Shown: one piece after another, positions 16,269 through 24,994 of the stretch
Layout: each line of letters begins with the position of its first letter
Position numbering within the stretch: position 1 is the first letter of the stretch
Assembly (NCBI RefSeq): GCF_003719305.1
Contig: NZ_RARC01000002.1
Span: 457,691 to 521,690 of the forward strand
Source of the DNA: Mycolicibacterium stellerae
GTDB taxonomy: Bacteria > Actinomycetota > Actinomycetes > Mycobacteriales > Mycobacteriaceae
Length of the DNA: 64,000 nt
Direction: 5' to 3'
Notes under the pieces: generated by a model
Told to the model about the DNA's origin: nothing
The model's database searches: none
What the model saw: the letters and a program-made list of their open reading frames with translations, nothing else
Position numbers and translations under genes: made by a program

Positions 16269-16638
16269 GTCCGACGAGCTGGCGGATCGAGTCCGGGGAG
16301 AGCGCGAACTTCGGAAGGAATCCCACGGCCGGGCTGTCGGCGATGAGGTCGACGAAATCCTGCTCGGAGTGCGTCGAGATCAGGATCACCGGCGGCTCGG
16401 GTGAGCCGGCCCGGTGAATCGCCTCGGCCACGTCGAATCCGTTCTCGGTGCCGAGGTCGATGTCGACGAGGACGACGTCCGGATGTAGCTCGTCGGCGCG
16501 TTGGAGCGCTTCGGCCGCGTTGCACGCCATTCCCACGACGCTGACCCCCGCTCGCTCGAGCATGGCGGTCGCGGCGTCGCGGAAGGCGGCGCTGTCGTCG
16601 ACGATCAGACAGCGCACAGGATCACATCGCTGTCGCAC
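16246..16638 (-). CDS. single-domain response regulator (receiver only)
   Basis: A 130-residue CheY-like receiver without an output domain. Phosphorylation Asp lies in VVLVDIDLG, acidic pair in IVDDSAAF and Lys in GFLPKFAL. It lies between the NarL-type regulator and the histidine kinase but on the opposite strand, overlapping the regulator's 3' end. It may act as a phosphate sink or competitor for the same kinase. GTG start at 16638, about 70 bases from the divergent kinase gene. Confidence 0.88.
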   Translation of the reverse strand: MRQRCDPVRCLIVDDSAAFRDAATAMLERAGVSVVGMACNAAEALQRADELHPDVVLVDIDLGTENGFDVAEAIHRAGSPEPPVILISTHSEQDFVDLIADSPAVGFLPKFALSPDSIRQLVGLSAPRDT

Positions 16639-16706
16639 ATATATCGAGGGTGTCAGAACGAGCGCGCTGCGGCATTACCGCTACCTGGAAGATCTACGAT
16701 CACCGA

Positions 16707-18212
16707 ATGCTTCGCGACCGCCTGCTGGCGCTGGTGCTGCGGCCCACCGCACCGCCGGTCAAGTGGGGCGTGGTCACCGCCGCGGTGCTGATCGCCGCCG
16801 AGGTGCTGCTGGTGCATCTGCTCAAACGGGTGGCACCCGACAACGCGTTCGGGGCGGTCTTCCTGCTCGGTGTGCTGGTGGTTTCGGCCGGCTGGGGTTT
16901 CGCGCTGGCCCTGGCGATGTCGCTGGCCAGCACGTTGGCGTACACGTGGTTCCACGTAGTGGAAGGAAGCGGCAGCCTGGCGCCCGCGGTCACCGTGTTC
17001 CTGACGCTGGCCCTGCTGACCAACGTTCTGGTCGGTCAAGCCCGTCTGCGCGCTGCGGAAGCGACCCAGCGTCGCCGAGAGGCCGACTCACTCGCCAAGC
17101 AGCAGACGGCGCTGCGGCGGGTGGCCACACTTGTGGCCCGGCAGGCGGATCCCGACGCCATCTACCCGGTGGCAGTCACCGAACTCGCCCGTGGGCTCGA
17201 GGTCGAACACGTCACGCTGCTGCGCTACGAATCCGACCACGAGCTCGTCGTCGTCGCGTGCACCGACATCGACCCGAACCGGGAACTGCGAGTGGGCGAA
17301 CAACTTTCGCTCTCCGGCGACAACGTCGCCGCGAGGGTCTACAGGTCCGGCGCACCTGCCAGGGTCGCCGACTATCGCGATGCAACCGGCACGACGGCCG
17401 CGCGTCTGCGTTCACTCGGACTGCAGTCAGGGGTGGGCGGACCGATCTCGGTCGACGGCCGCACATGGGGCGCCCTCGTCGTCGCCTCGGCTCAGTCGGC
17501 ACCCATACCTCCCGAAACCGAGTCCCGTGTGATGGATTTCGCCGATCTGGTGGCCACCGCGATCTTCAACGCCGAGACCCGCGCCGAACTCAAGGCGTCC
17601 CGCACCCGGATCGTCACCGCCGCCGATCAAGCCCGGCGGCGATTCGAACGCGATCTGCATGACGGCGCCCAGCAGCGCATCGTGACGCTGGGGCTCGAGC
17701 TCCGCGCCATCGAGGCGTCGGCCCCCGCCGACGATGCCGGCCTGCATGCCCAACTGGGCGACGTGATCAACGGCTTGTCGGGCCTGTATGCCGATCTGCA
17801 GGAGCTGTCGCGGGGAATCCATCCGGCCATCCTGTCGCGCGGCGGATTGGGTCCCGCCATCAAGACATTGGCCCGCCGCTCCCCCGTTCCGGTCACCCTC
17901 GAGCTCGACCTGGACGGACACCTTTCCGAATCGGTGGAAGTAGCGGCTTATTACGTGATCGCCGAGGCGCTGACGAACACCGCGAAGTACGCCGAGGCGG
18001 CCGAGGTGGCCGTGCACGCGGCGATGCAGGACGGCGCCTTGCACCTGACCATTGCCGACGACGGAATCGGCGGTGCGCACACAAGCGGAGGATCGGGTTT
18101 GGTCGGCCTCAAGGACCGTGTCGACGCATTGTCCGGCACGCTCGAGGTGTCGAGTCCCGCGGGCGGTGGCACCACTATCACCGCTGAGATTCCGTACGGC
18201 ACTACCCGCTAG
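16707..18212 (+). CDS. membrane sensor histidine kinase, GAF-HisKA_3-HATPase
   Basis: About 501 residues from the ATG at 16707 (MLRDRLLALVL). Three or four transmembrane segments in the first 110 residues (DUF4118-like, KdpD-type), a GAF domain at about 140-295, a HisKA_3 helix with the phospho-His in FERDLHDGAQQRIVTLGLE, and an HATPase domain to the end (DDGIGGAHTSGGSGLVGLKDR). HisKA_3 kinases pair with NarL-type regulators, so the 15615 product is the natural partner. The in-frame opening extends back to 16650 but lacks a ribosome-binding site there. Signal unknown. Confidence 0.92.
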   Translation: MLRDRLLALVLRPTAPPVKWGVVTAAVLIAAEVLLVHLLKRVAPDNAFGAVFLLGVLVVSAGWGFALALAMSLASTLAYTWFHVVEGSGSLAPAVTVFLTLALLTNVLVGQARLRAAEATQRRREADSLAKQQTALRRVATLVARQADPDAIYPVAVTELARGLEVEHVTLLRYESDHELVVVACTDIDPNRELRVGEQLSLSGDNVAARVYRSGAPARVADYRDATGTTAARLRSLGLQSGVGGPISVDGRTWGALVVASAQSAPIPPETESRVMDFADLVATAIFNAETRAELKASRTRIVTAADQARRRFERDLHDGAQQRIVTLGLELRAIEASAPADDAGLHAQLGDVINGLSGLYADLQELSRGIHPAILSRGGLGPAIKTLARRSPVPVTLELDLDGHLSESVEVAAYYVIAEALTNTAKYAEAAEVAVHAAMQDGALHLTIADDGIGGAHTSGGSGLVGLKDRVDALSGTLEVSSPAGGGTTITAEIPYGTTR

Positions 18213-18364
18213 CGGTAATCGCCCGCACGCGCCAGCACCACCACCAGATGCCGGTCAGCGTCGATGTCCTATTTCCCAGCTGGAACGAAGGTAATCAGCA
18301 GCGCCGACGAGTAAACCGCTCGTAGGACGAAGTTATTCCAAACTACGAAAGCTGGTGATCCCCA

Positions 18365-19981
18365 ATGGCCGAGAACAAGACGGTTCACGACGTGACCTAC
18401 GACCTACTTCGAGAGCTGGGTCTGACAACGGTGTTCGGAAACCCGGGTTCCACCGAGCAGACGTTCCTACAGGACTTCCCCGAAGACTTCACCTACGTGC
18501 TGGCGCTGCAGGAAGCTTCGGCGCTGGCGATGGCCGACGGCTTCGCCCAGTCGACCGGCAAGCCGGCTCTTGTCAACCTGCACACCGCCGCGGGCACCGG
18601 CAACGCGATGGGCAGCCTGGTGGCCGCGTATCGGGCCAACACCCCGTTGATCGTCACCGCCGGTCAGCAGACCCGTGAGATGTCCATCATCGACCCCTAT
18701 CTGAACAACCCCGACGCCACCGAGTTTCCCAAGCCGTGGGTCAAGTGGTCCTACGAGCCGGCGCGCGCCGAAGACGTGCCCGCGGCGTTCATGCAGGCCT
18801 ACGCGGTCGCCATGCAGGAGCCCAAGGGTCCGGTGTACCTGTCGATCCCGCTCGACGACTGGCACAAGCCGGCACTCGGCCCCGCGGTGGTGAGGACCGT
18901 CAGCCAGCGCACCGCGCCGGACGGCGAGCGGCTGCGTGAGTTCGCCGATCGGATTAACCGGGCGCAACGACCGCTTCTGGTGCTGGGGCCCGAGGTCGAC
19001 CGTGCCGGCGGCTGGGACGCGGGCATCGCCTTCGCCGAGAAGCTGGGGGCACCCGTCCGCGGCAGCGCGCTGGCCGATCGGGTCTCGTTCCCCGAGACCC
19101 ATGCGTTGTACGCGGGCCCGATGCCGATGACGATCGCCGAAGTGAACCAGGTGCTTCAAGGCCACGACCTCGTCATCGTGATCGGCGCTCAGGTCTTCCG
19201 CTACTACCCCTACGTGGCAGGCGACTACCTGCCGCAGGGTACCGAGCTCATCCAGATGACCGTCGATCCCCATCTCGCGTCGGCCGCACCGGTGGGCGAC
19301 AGCCTGCTCGGCGATGTCCGGATCGGGCTGGAACAACTGGTCGACCTCATCGACACGCCTGTCGGGCGGCAGGCGCCTACCCCATTGGATCGGGACCGCG
19401 CCGTGCGGACCTCGGCGACTTCGGAGCCGCTGACCGCCGACGAGGTGTACGCCACCCTGGCAACCGTCAAGCCCGACGACTCACCGGTGGTGATGGAGTC
19501 CACGTCCACGATGGCCGAACTCTTCCAGTGGCTTCCGACCACGCGGTCCGGCAGCTTCTTCGCGACAGGAAGCGGTGGCATCGGCTGGGGCGTTCCCGGC
19601 GCCGTCGGGCTGGCGCTCGGTGACCGTGAGCGCGGGGTCGACCGGCACATCGTCGCCACCATCGGCGACGGCTCGTTCCAGTACTCCATCCAGGCGATCT
19701 GGACGGCCGCCCAGCACAAGCTGCCGATCGTCTTCGTGGTGCTGCGTAACGAGGCGTACGAGGTGCTCAAGTCGTTCGCACTGCTGGAGCAGACGCCCAA
19801 CGTGCCCGCGTTGGACCTGCCCGGGCTCGACATCCCCTCGCTGGCAACCGGATTCGGATGTCATACGGCCGATGTGAAGACCACCGACGACCTCGCGAGC
19901 GAGTTCAAGCTGGCGTTGGACGCCGACGGGCCCACCGTCATCGTCGTGCACACCCAACCGGAACTGCCACATCTCGGCTGA
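18365..19981 (+). CDS. thiamine-diphosphate enzyme, benzoylformate-decarboxylase-like
   Basis: A 538-residue enzyme of the three-domain TPP decarboxylase family, very close in pattern to benzoylformate decarboxylase (MdlC), which splits benzoylformate to benzaldehyde and CO2 in the mandelate pathway. Seen: FGNPGST with the active Ser, LALQEA with the Glu that activates TPP, VNLHTAAG with the first catalytic His, and GDGSFQYS for Mg-TPP. The second catalytic His, in FRYH of the Pseudomonas enzyme, is Tyr here (VFRYYPY), so activity or substrate may differ. Followed by a tautomerase and quinone reductase in the same direction. No mandelate dehydrogenase in the window. Confidence 0.85.
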   Translation: MAENKTVHDVTYDLLRELGLTTVFGNPGSTEQTFLQDFPEDFTYVLALQEASALAMADGFAQSTGKPALVNLHTAAGTGNAMGSLVAAYRANTPLIVTAGQQTREMSIIDPYLNNPDATEFPKPWVKWSYEPARAEDVPAAFMQAYAVAMQEPKGPVYLSIPLDDWHKPALGPAVVRTVSQRTAPDGERLREFADRINRAQRPLLVLGPEVDRAGGWDAGIAFAEKLGAPVRGSALADRVSFPETHALYAGPMPMTIAEVNQVLQGHDLVIVIGAQVFRYYPYVAGDYLPQGTELIQMTVDPHLASAAPVGDSLLGDVRIGLEQLVDLIDTPVGRQAPTPLDRDRAVRTSATSEPLTADEVYATLATVKPDDSPVVMESTSTMAELFQWLPTTRSGSFFATGSGGIGWGVPGAVGLALGDRERGVDRHIVATIGDGSFQYSIQAIWTAAQHKLPIVFVVLRNEAYEVLKSFALLEQTPNVPALDLPGLDIPSLATGFGCHTADVKTTDDLASEFKLALDADGPTVIVVHTQPELPHLG

Positions 19982-20010
19982 GATCCAGCACGAACTGTGA
20001 CAGCACAGCT

Positions 20011-20035
20011 CGGCGGGGGCCACGAACCCCCGCCG
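20011..20035 (+). other. strong intercistronic stem-loop
   Basis: CGGCGGGGG at 20011-20019 pairs with CCCCCGCCG at 20027-20035, with a 7-base loop. It lies between the TPP enzyme and the tautomerase, 24 bases before the tautomerase ATG. There is no T-run, so it is not a standard terminator. It could attenuate or protect the upstream message. Confidence 0.6.
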
Positions 20036-20059
20036 GGCCCCGTTAATGAGGAGAAAGAA

Positions 20060-20461
20060 ATGCCCATCTATACCTGCACCACTGTCGAGTCGGCGCTCAC
20101 CAGCGAAGTGAAAGCGGCTCTGGCCATGGAGATCTCACATATTCATTCGGCGATCAACCACGTTCCCAGCACATACGTGAATGTCGTGTTCCACGAGCTG
20201 CCGTCCGACTGCGTGTACACCGACGGAGTGCCGGCATGTCCACTGCTCGTCACCGGCTGGGTCCGCGACGGACATCCCGAGAATGAAACGACCCGGCTCG
20301 CAGTCACTATCGCCGATGCCGCGACGAGGATCACCGGCATTCCCGCCGACCGCGTGCTTGTCGTGTTCGAAAGCAGCCCAGCTCATTACGCGGTCGAAGG
20401 TGGCCGCGTCCTACCCGAGCCCGGCGAAGAAGCCGCCTGGCTCGCCGCCGCAACCCGATAG
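20060..20461 (+). CDS. 4-oxalocrotonate tautomerase-superfamily protein
   Basis: A 133-residue protein with MPIYTCTT at its start. Removal of Met exposes Pro1, the catalytic base of the tautomerase superfamily. The start is fixed by this Pro and by GAGGAG about 8 bases upstream; a longer frame back to 19997 would bury the Pro. The length suits the longer trimeric branch (cis-CaaD/MSAD-like) rather than the 62-residue 4-OT. Such enzymes tautomerise or hydrate unsaturated keto acids in aromatic or halo-acid breakdown. It fits beside a 2-oxoacid decarboxylase. The quinone reductase follows 8 bases later. Confidence 0.88.
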   Translation: MPIYTCTTVESALTSEVKAALAMEISHIHSAINHVPSTYVNVVFHELPSDCVYTDGVPACPLLVTGWVRDGHPENETTRLAVTIADAATRITGIPADRVLVVFESSPAHYAVEGGRVLPEPGEEAAWLAAATR

Positions 20462-20469
20462 GAGCCACC

Positions 20470-21444
20470 GTGTACGCCATCGAAGTCAAACAACTGGGTG
20501 GTCCCGACGTGTTGACATACGTCGAGGCGCCGAAGCCCGCTCCCGGTCCTCAGGAGGTGCTGATCAAGGCCGAGAGCATCGGCGTGAACTTCATCGACAC
20601 GTACTTCCGCACGGGGCTCTACCCACGCGAGCTGCCGTTCATCGTCGGAAGCGAGGTGTGCGGCACCGTCACCGCTGTCGGGGACGGAGCCACCTCACTA
20701 CGGGTCGGTGACCGGGTCGCCAGCGCCGACGCCGTTGGTGCATATGCTGAATACTGCATTGCGCCAGTGGATCTGACGGCGCGGGTGCCCGATGACATTT
20801 CCTCCCAGACTGCCGCCTCGGCCCTGTTGAAGGGACTGACCGCACACTTTCTGATCAAGTCCGTGTACCCGGTCAAGCCCGGCGACACCGTTCTCGTGCA
20901 TGCCGGCGCAGGCGGGGTGGGATCGATTCTGACCCAGTGGGCCACCAGCATGGGTGCCCGCGTCCTGACAACGGCGTCGACCCAGTCGAAGGCGGACCTG
21001 GCACGCCGCGCCGGCGCGGTCGAGGTCTTGGACTATCCAGACGACCCGCAGGATTTCGGCGCGGCGGTGCGTGCGCTCACCGACGGAAACGGTGTCGCCG
21101 CAGTCTTCGACGGCGTTGGCAAGTCGACGTTCGACGCGAGCCTGGCCAGCCTGGCCATCCGCGGCACCTTGGCGCTGTACGGCGCCGCAAGCGGACCGGT
21201 CCCTCCTGTCGATCCGCAGCGGCTCAACACCGCCGGTTCGGTGTACCTCACGCGACCGATGCGGACCCATTTCAACCGCACGCACGACGAGTTCACATGG
21301 CGCGCGGGCGAGCTGTTCGCGGCCATCTCTGCTGGGACCGTGACCGTGACGACGGGTGAGCGCTACCACCTCAAAGACGCCGCCCAGGCGCACCGCGATC
21401 TCGAGGCCCGCAAGACGCACGGTTCGACGGTGCTGACGCCGTAG
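20470..21444 (+). CDS. quinone oxidoreductase (zinc-free MDR family)
   Basis: A 324-residue medium-chain reductase of the QOR type. GroES-like domain at about 1-115 and NADPH-binding Rossmann domain from about 125, with HAGAGGVGSILTQWA as the nucleotide loop. No structural or catalytic zinc cysteines are seen, as is normal for quinone reductases. It reduces quinones or reactive enones with NADPH. GTG start 8 bases after the tautomerase with GGAG before it, so the two are co-transcribed. The C-terminal KTHGSTVLTP is typical. Confidence 0.92.
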   Translation: MYAIEVKQLGGPDVLTYVEAPKPAPGPQEVLIKAESIGVNFIDTYFRTGLYPRELPFIVGSEVCGTVTAVGDGATSLRVGDRVASADAVGAYAEYCIAPVDLTARVPDDISSQTAASALLKGLTAHFLIKSVYPVKPGDTVLVHAGAGGVGSILTQWATSMGARVLTTASTQSKADLARRAGAVEVLDYPDDPQDFGAAVRALTDGNGVAAVFDGVGKSTFDASLASLAIRGTLALYGAASGPVPPVDPQRLNTAGSVYLTRPMRTHFNRTHDEFTWRAGELFAAISAGTVTVTTGERYHLKDAAQAHRDLEARKTHGSTVLTP

Positions 21445-21491
21445 CCGCGCCCGCGCTTGTCTTCGGATCGGCGACGCGTCACGATGTGGCG

Positions 21492-22709
21492 ATGCCGCCT
21501 GTCAAACGCGTCCTCATCCTCGGATCCGGCTTCGCCGGGCTGTGGGCCGCTCTCGGCGCTGCCCGGCGGCTCGACGAGCTGGGTGTCGCGCAGAGCGATG
21601 TCGATATCACCGTCATCAGCTCGCAGCCATACCATGACATCCGGGTCCGCAACTACGAGGCCGACCTCAGCCCGTGTCGAATCCCATTGCGGGAGTTGCT
21701 CGATCCGGCAGGGATCGGCCACATCACCGCCGACGTGACGGGAATCGACGCTTCGACCGCGACGGTGAGTACGGCCGGCGGCGCGACTCTCGGGTATGAC
21801 CGGTTGGTGCTCGCGGTCGGCAGCAAGGTGGCCAAACCGGACCTTCCCGGGCTGGCCGAGTTCGGCTACGACGTCGACACCTACGACGGTGCGATGACGC
21901 TGCAGGCGCACATTCGCAGCCTGGCCGGTAGCAAGTCAGATCCCGCCAGCGCGACAGCGGTCGTCGTCGGTGCGGGCCTCACCGGCATCGAAACCGCATG
22001 TGAGCTACCGCAGATGCTGGCCGACGCGTTGGGCCCGGGCGTTACGCCGCGGGTCATCCTGGTCGACCACAACCCACACGTCGGCTCGGACATGGGTGAC
22101 TCGGCCCGGCCGGTGATCGAGGATGCGTTGGCAGACAACAAGGTTGACACCATGACCGGAGAAGGCGTCGCCGCCGTCGACGAGCGACGCGTGACGTTGT
22201 CGTCCGGTGAGGTGATTCCGGCTGCGACGCTGGTGTGGTGTGCAGGCATGCGGGCCAACCGGTTGACGGCGCAGTTCGGCGTGCCGTGCGACCGGCTGGG
22301 CCGGCTGCCGGTCGACGACTATCTGAGGGTCGAAGGCATCAACCACGTGTTCGCCGCGGGCGATGTGGCGGCGGCGAAGATGGACGACGAACACCAGTCG
22401 GTGATGTCGTGTCAGCACGGCAGGCCGATGGGCCGCTATGCGGGCTACAACGTGATCAGCGACCTGCTTGGCGCTCCCATGCTGTCGCTGCGCATCCCCT
22501 GGTATGTCACCGTTCTCGATCTCGGCCCGGCAGGCGCGGTGTACACCGAGGGCTGGGACCGCAAGGTCGTCAGCCGCGGCGAAGAGGCCAAGGCGACCAA
22601 GCGGGTCATCAACGGCGAACGCATCTATCCCCCACTCACCGGCGTCCGTGCCGAGCTGCTCGCCGCGGCCGCGCCGAACCTTCAGGCCCCTCCCGCATAC
22701 GGGCAGTAA
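21492..22709 (+). CDS. NAD(P)H:FAD oxidoreductase, type II NADH dehydrogenase-like
   Basis: About 405 residues. The N-terminal FAD loop is LILGSGFAGLWAAL, the second NAD(P)H loop is VVVGAGLTGIETACEL near residue 155, and the FAD-contact GD motif is VFAAGDVAAAK near 290. The pattern is that of NDH-2/Ndh-like or ferredoxin-reductase-like flavoproteins, which pass electrons from NADH to quinone without pumping protons. ATG 21492 chosen; an in-frame GTG at 21486 adds two residues. No C-terminal membrane helix is obvious, so the acceptor is uncertain. Separate from the upstream operon by about 47 bases. Confidence 0.87.
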   Translation: MPPVKRVLILGSGFAGLWAALGAARRLDELGVAQSDVDITVISSQPYHDIRVRNYEADLSPCRIPLRELLDPAGIGHITADVTGIDASTATVSTAGGATLGYDRLVLAVGSKVAKPDLPGLAEFGYDVDTYDGAMTLQAHIRSLAGSKSDPASATAVVVGAGLTGIETACELPQMLADALGPGVTPRVILVDHNPHVGSDMGDSARPVIEDALADNKVDTMTGEGVAAVDERRVTLSSGEVIPAATLVWCAGMRANRLTAQFGVPCDRLGRLPVDDYLRVEGINHVFAAGDVAAAKMDDEHQSVMSCQHGRPMGRYAGYNVISDLLGAPMLSLRIPWYVTVLDLGPAGAVYTEGWDRKVVSRGEEAKATKRVINGERIYPPLTGVRAELLAAAAPNLQAPPAYGQ

Positions 22710-22726
22710 GCGCAACCCCCAACCCG

Positions 22727-22784
22727 TGAGCACAATGCGCAAAAGGTGCGAATCGCCTGTTAGCGCGCCTTGTGCGCACAACCG
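22727..22784 (+). promoter_or_regulatory. 58-bp element shared with the prpF promoter (copy 1)
   Basis: Begins with TGAGCACAATGCGCAAAAG (22727-22745) and ends with CACAACCG (22777-22784), enclosing the perfect palindrome TTGTGCGCACAA (22770-22781). The same ends at the same spacing occur on the minus strand at 30402-30345, upstream of prpF. It lies 80 bases before the ATG of the membrane-protein/MFS operon. A shared operator, perhaps for the DctR-like regulator encoded between them, is inferred. Confidence 0.5.
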
Positions 22785-22864
22785 AGCCACGGCCTGAACA
22801 GCTCCCTAACTTCGAGTGCGGACGTGCAGAAGTGCACCGGAACACACGAAACAAGGAGCACGAA

Positions 22865-23530
22865 ATGACCACCTTTCCTTCGAATCAGAACCAGGATTGG
22901 ACCGCGACGCAGGCGGCGTCGTGGCGGACCCCGTCCCCCGACGCCCCGACCATGGCGGCGTACTTCGCGCCGCAGCTTGCCTGGTCGGCCGAGCAGCCGG
23001 AGTTCAACTCGACTCCGGCGGCCTATGCCAAGCAGTCCCGGTATCCCCGTCCCGTGCTTGCCTTCGCAGTCGCAGGACTCGTCGCCGCCGCTGCGGCCGG
23101 CTTCTTCGGTGCGCTGCACGCCTCGTCCAGCAGCGCACAGAACACCGCCGCCCAGACCGCACCTGCATCCGCACCTGCACCAGCACCCATGCCTGCCGCT
23201 AAGCCGACGGCACCCGTGCACCGGACGCCGCCGCACTCGGCGAGGTCGGATGCCGGATACTCCGCGCCGGTGAGCCATCGGGCACCGCCGCAGACCCCAC
23301 CCGCTCCGCAACCACAGCCCAGCGGTGATCAGTCCGGGCAGACGTATCACGACAGCGGATCTGATCCCTCGCAGTGGAACAACAACGGCAACTTCTGGTG
23401 GATGCACTGGCGCGATCACGACAGCCGTTGGCGCAGCGACCATGACAGCCGCTGGACCTTCTTCAACCACGACCACGACCACGACAGCGACAGCCACTCG
23501 ACCGGTTCGAGCGACGGAGATTCGAAGTGA
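22865..23530 (+). CDS. Pro-rich single-pass membrane protein with His/Asp-rich tail
   Basis: A 221-residue protein with a good ribosome-binding site (AAGGAG) before the ATG at 22865; the longer opening back to 22772 is not needed. About residues 1-55 are cytosolic, one hydrophobic segment at about 63-84 (VLAFAVAGLVAAAAAGFFGAL), then an Ala/Pro-rich stalk to about 155, and a tail rich in Trp, His and Asp ending HDHDHDSDSHS. The tail could bind divalent metal or interact with the cell wall. No family recognised. Its stop overlaps the GTG of the MFS gene (GTGA), so it is probably an accessory to that transporter. Confidence 0.85.
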   Translation: MTTFPSNQNQDWTATQAASWRTPSPDAPTMAAYFAPQLAWSAEQPEFNSTPAAYAKQSRYPRPVLAFAVAGLVAAAAAGFFGALHASSSSAQNTAAQTAPASAPAPAPMPAAKPTAPVHRTPPHSARSDAGYSAPVSHRAPPQTPPAPQPQPSGDQSGQTYHDSGSDPSQWNNNGNFWWMHWRDHDSRWRSDHDSRWTFFNHDHDHDSDSHSTGSSDGDSK

Positions 23531-24918
23531 CCGCCACTCTGGCGCAGCCCGACCAGACCGTTGGGCGCCACGACATCGGGTGCCGCCTTGACCGCCTTCC
23601 GGTCGGACGCATCCACCGCAAGATCGTCGTCGCGATCGGGCTTGGCCTGTTCTTCGAGGTCTACGAGATCTTCCTGTCCAGCACCATCGCCACCGCCCTC
23701 AAGACCGAATACGGCCTCGACGGTACGGCGCTGCAACTGCTGATGGCTTCGTCGTTCCTCGGAATGTTCATCGGCGCGGCGGCTTTCGGCCGGATCGCCG
23801 ACCGCATCGGGCGCAGGAGGGCGTTTCTCATCAACCTGGTGTGGTTCTCTGTGTGGAGCATCATCGGCGCCATCGCGCCGAATCCTTTGATGCTCGTCGG
23901 AGCCCGCTTCATGGCAGGCGTCGGCGTCGGCGCGGAATACCCGGTCGCCGATTCATACCTGTCCGATGTGCTGCCGAAGGCCCATCGTGGGCGCCTGGCG
24001 GCATGGGCCTACACCTGCTCCTTCCTCGCCGTTCCGGTGCTGGGATTCTTGTCGCTGTTCCTCAACGGCCGCAGCTTGTTTGATTTCGACGGTTGGCGAG
24101 TCCTGATGGTGATCGGCGCGATCGGTGCGTTGTTCGTCATCCTGCTGCGACGCGGGCTGCCGGAGTCGCCGAGATGGCTGGCCGGTGTCGGCCGGACCGA
24201 TGAGGCTCAAGCCGCGTTGCGGGCATTCGAATCCGGTACGGGTCCGGCGACCGACGACACCGATGCAAGCAACGGGGACGTACCCGCGGCGCAACCGGCA
24301 CGGCCCGCGACTGCTGTTGGGCGGCTGAGGCTTTCGCCCTACCGGCAGCGACTGATGATGCTCGCCGTCTTCCACCTGTTCCAGCCCTTCGGCTATTACG
24401 GGTTCGGCACGCTGGCGGCGCTGGTGTTGGTCAGCCGTGGATACGACGTGACGTCGTCGCTGTTGTTCACGGCGGTGTCGTTCATCGGCTACCCGCTCGG
24501 ATCGCTCATCTCGATTCCGCTGCTGAAGAGGTTCGAACGCAAGTACCTGATCATGGCCACGGTCGCCGTGATGGCGGCATGCGGAGTGCTCTTCGCAACC
24601 GTGAGTGCTCCCGCGCTCATCGTGGTGTTCGGACTGCTGACCACGGCGGCGAGCAACGTCTTCTCGAACATCTACCACGTGTACCAGGCGGAGATCTTCC
24701 CCAGCGATGTCCGGGCCACCGCGGTCGGATTGACCTACTCGGTGTCCCGGCTCTCCAGCGCCGCGCTTCCGTTCATCCTCATCCCGGTGCTCGACCACTA
24801 CGGCGCCGCAACGATGTTCGCCGTCGTGCTCGTCGCACTCGCCGCCGCGGTCGCCGTGCTCGCGCCGATCGGACCGCGCACCACAGGAAGGAGCTCGGAC
24901 GACGTCAACCCCACCTGA
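23527..24918 (+). CDS. MFS transporter
   Basis: A 463-residue major facilitator with twelve predicted transmembrane segments in two halves joined by a polar loop at about 235-265. The sugar/aromatic-acid-porter motif GRIADRIGRRRAF sits after TM2, and GVGAEYPVADSYLSDVLP after TM4 resembles the metabolite:H+ symporter group. Next to a CitA-like kinase pair and prpF-abrB, a carboxylic acid substrate is likely, but this rests on context. GTG start coupled to the upstream membrane protein. A hairpin terminator follows. Confidence 0.9.
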   Translation: MTATLAQPDQTVGRHDIGCRLDRLPVGRIHRKIVVAIGLGLFFEVYEIFLSSTIATALKTEYGLDGTALQLLMASSFLGMFIGAAAFGRIADRIGRRRAFLINLVWFSVWSIIGAIAPNPLMLVGARFMAGVGVGAEYPVADSYLSDVLPKAHRGRLAAWAYTCSFLAVPVLGFLSLFLNGRSLFDFDGWRVLMVIGAIGALFVILLRRGLPESPRWLAGVGRTDEAQAALRAFESGTGPATDDTDASNGDVPAAQPARPATAVGRLRLSPYRQRLMMLAVFHLFQPFGYYGFGTLAALVLVSRGYDVTSSLLFTAVSFIGYPLGSLISIPLLKRFERKYLIMATVAVMAACGVLFATVSAPALIVVFGLLTTAASNVFSNIYHVYQAEIFPSDVRATAVGLTYSVSRLSSAALPFILIPVLDHYGAATMFAVVLVALAAAVAVLAPIGPRTTGRSSDDVNPT

Positions 24919-24936
24919 TCGGGCACATCCGCGACG

Positions 24937-24958
24937 GCCGGCGATCTCGCCGGCTTTT
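24937..24958 (+). terminator. hairpin terminator after the MFS gene
   Basis: GCCGGCG (24937-24943) and CGCCGGC (24948-24954) form a 7-bp GC stem with a 4-base loop, followed by TTTT (24955-24958). This is a short intrinsic terminator, 18 bases after the MFS stop and before the kinase start at 24995. Confidence 0.6.
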
Positions 24959-24994
24959 GCGCATTCTGCTCAGGGTGCCGCGTACCCTCTTTCC

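Noticed and set aside
23455..23510. GACCAC/GACAGC tandem-like repeats
   Set aside because: They encode the His/Asp-rich tail in frame and are too short and imperfect to call a separate repeat element.
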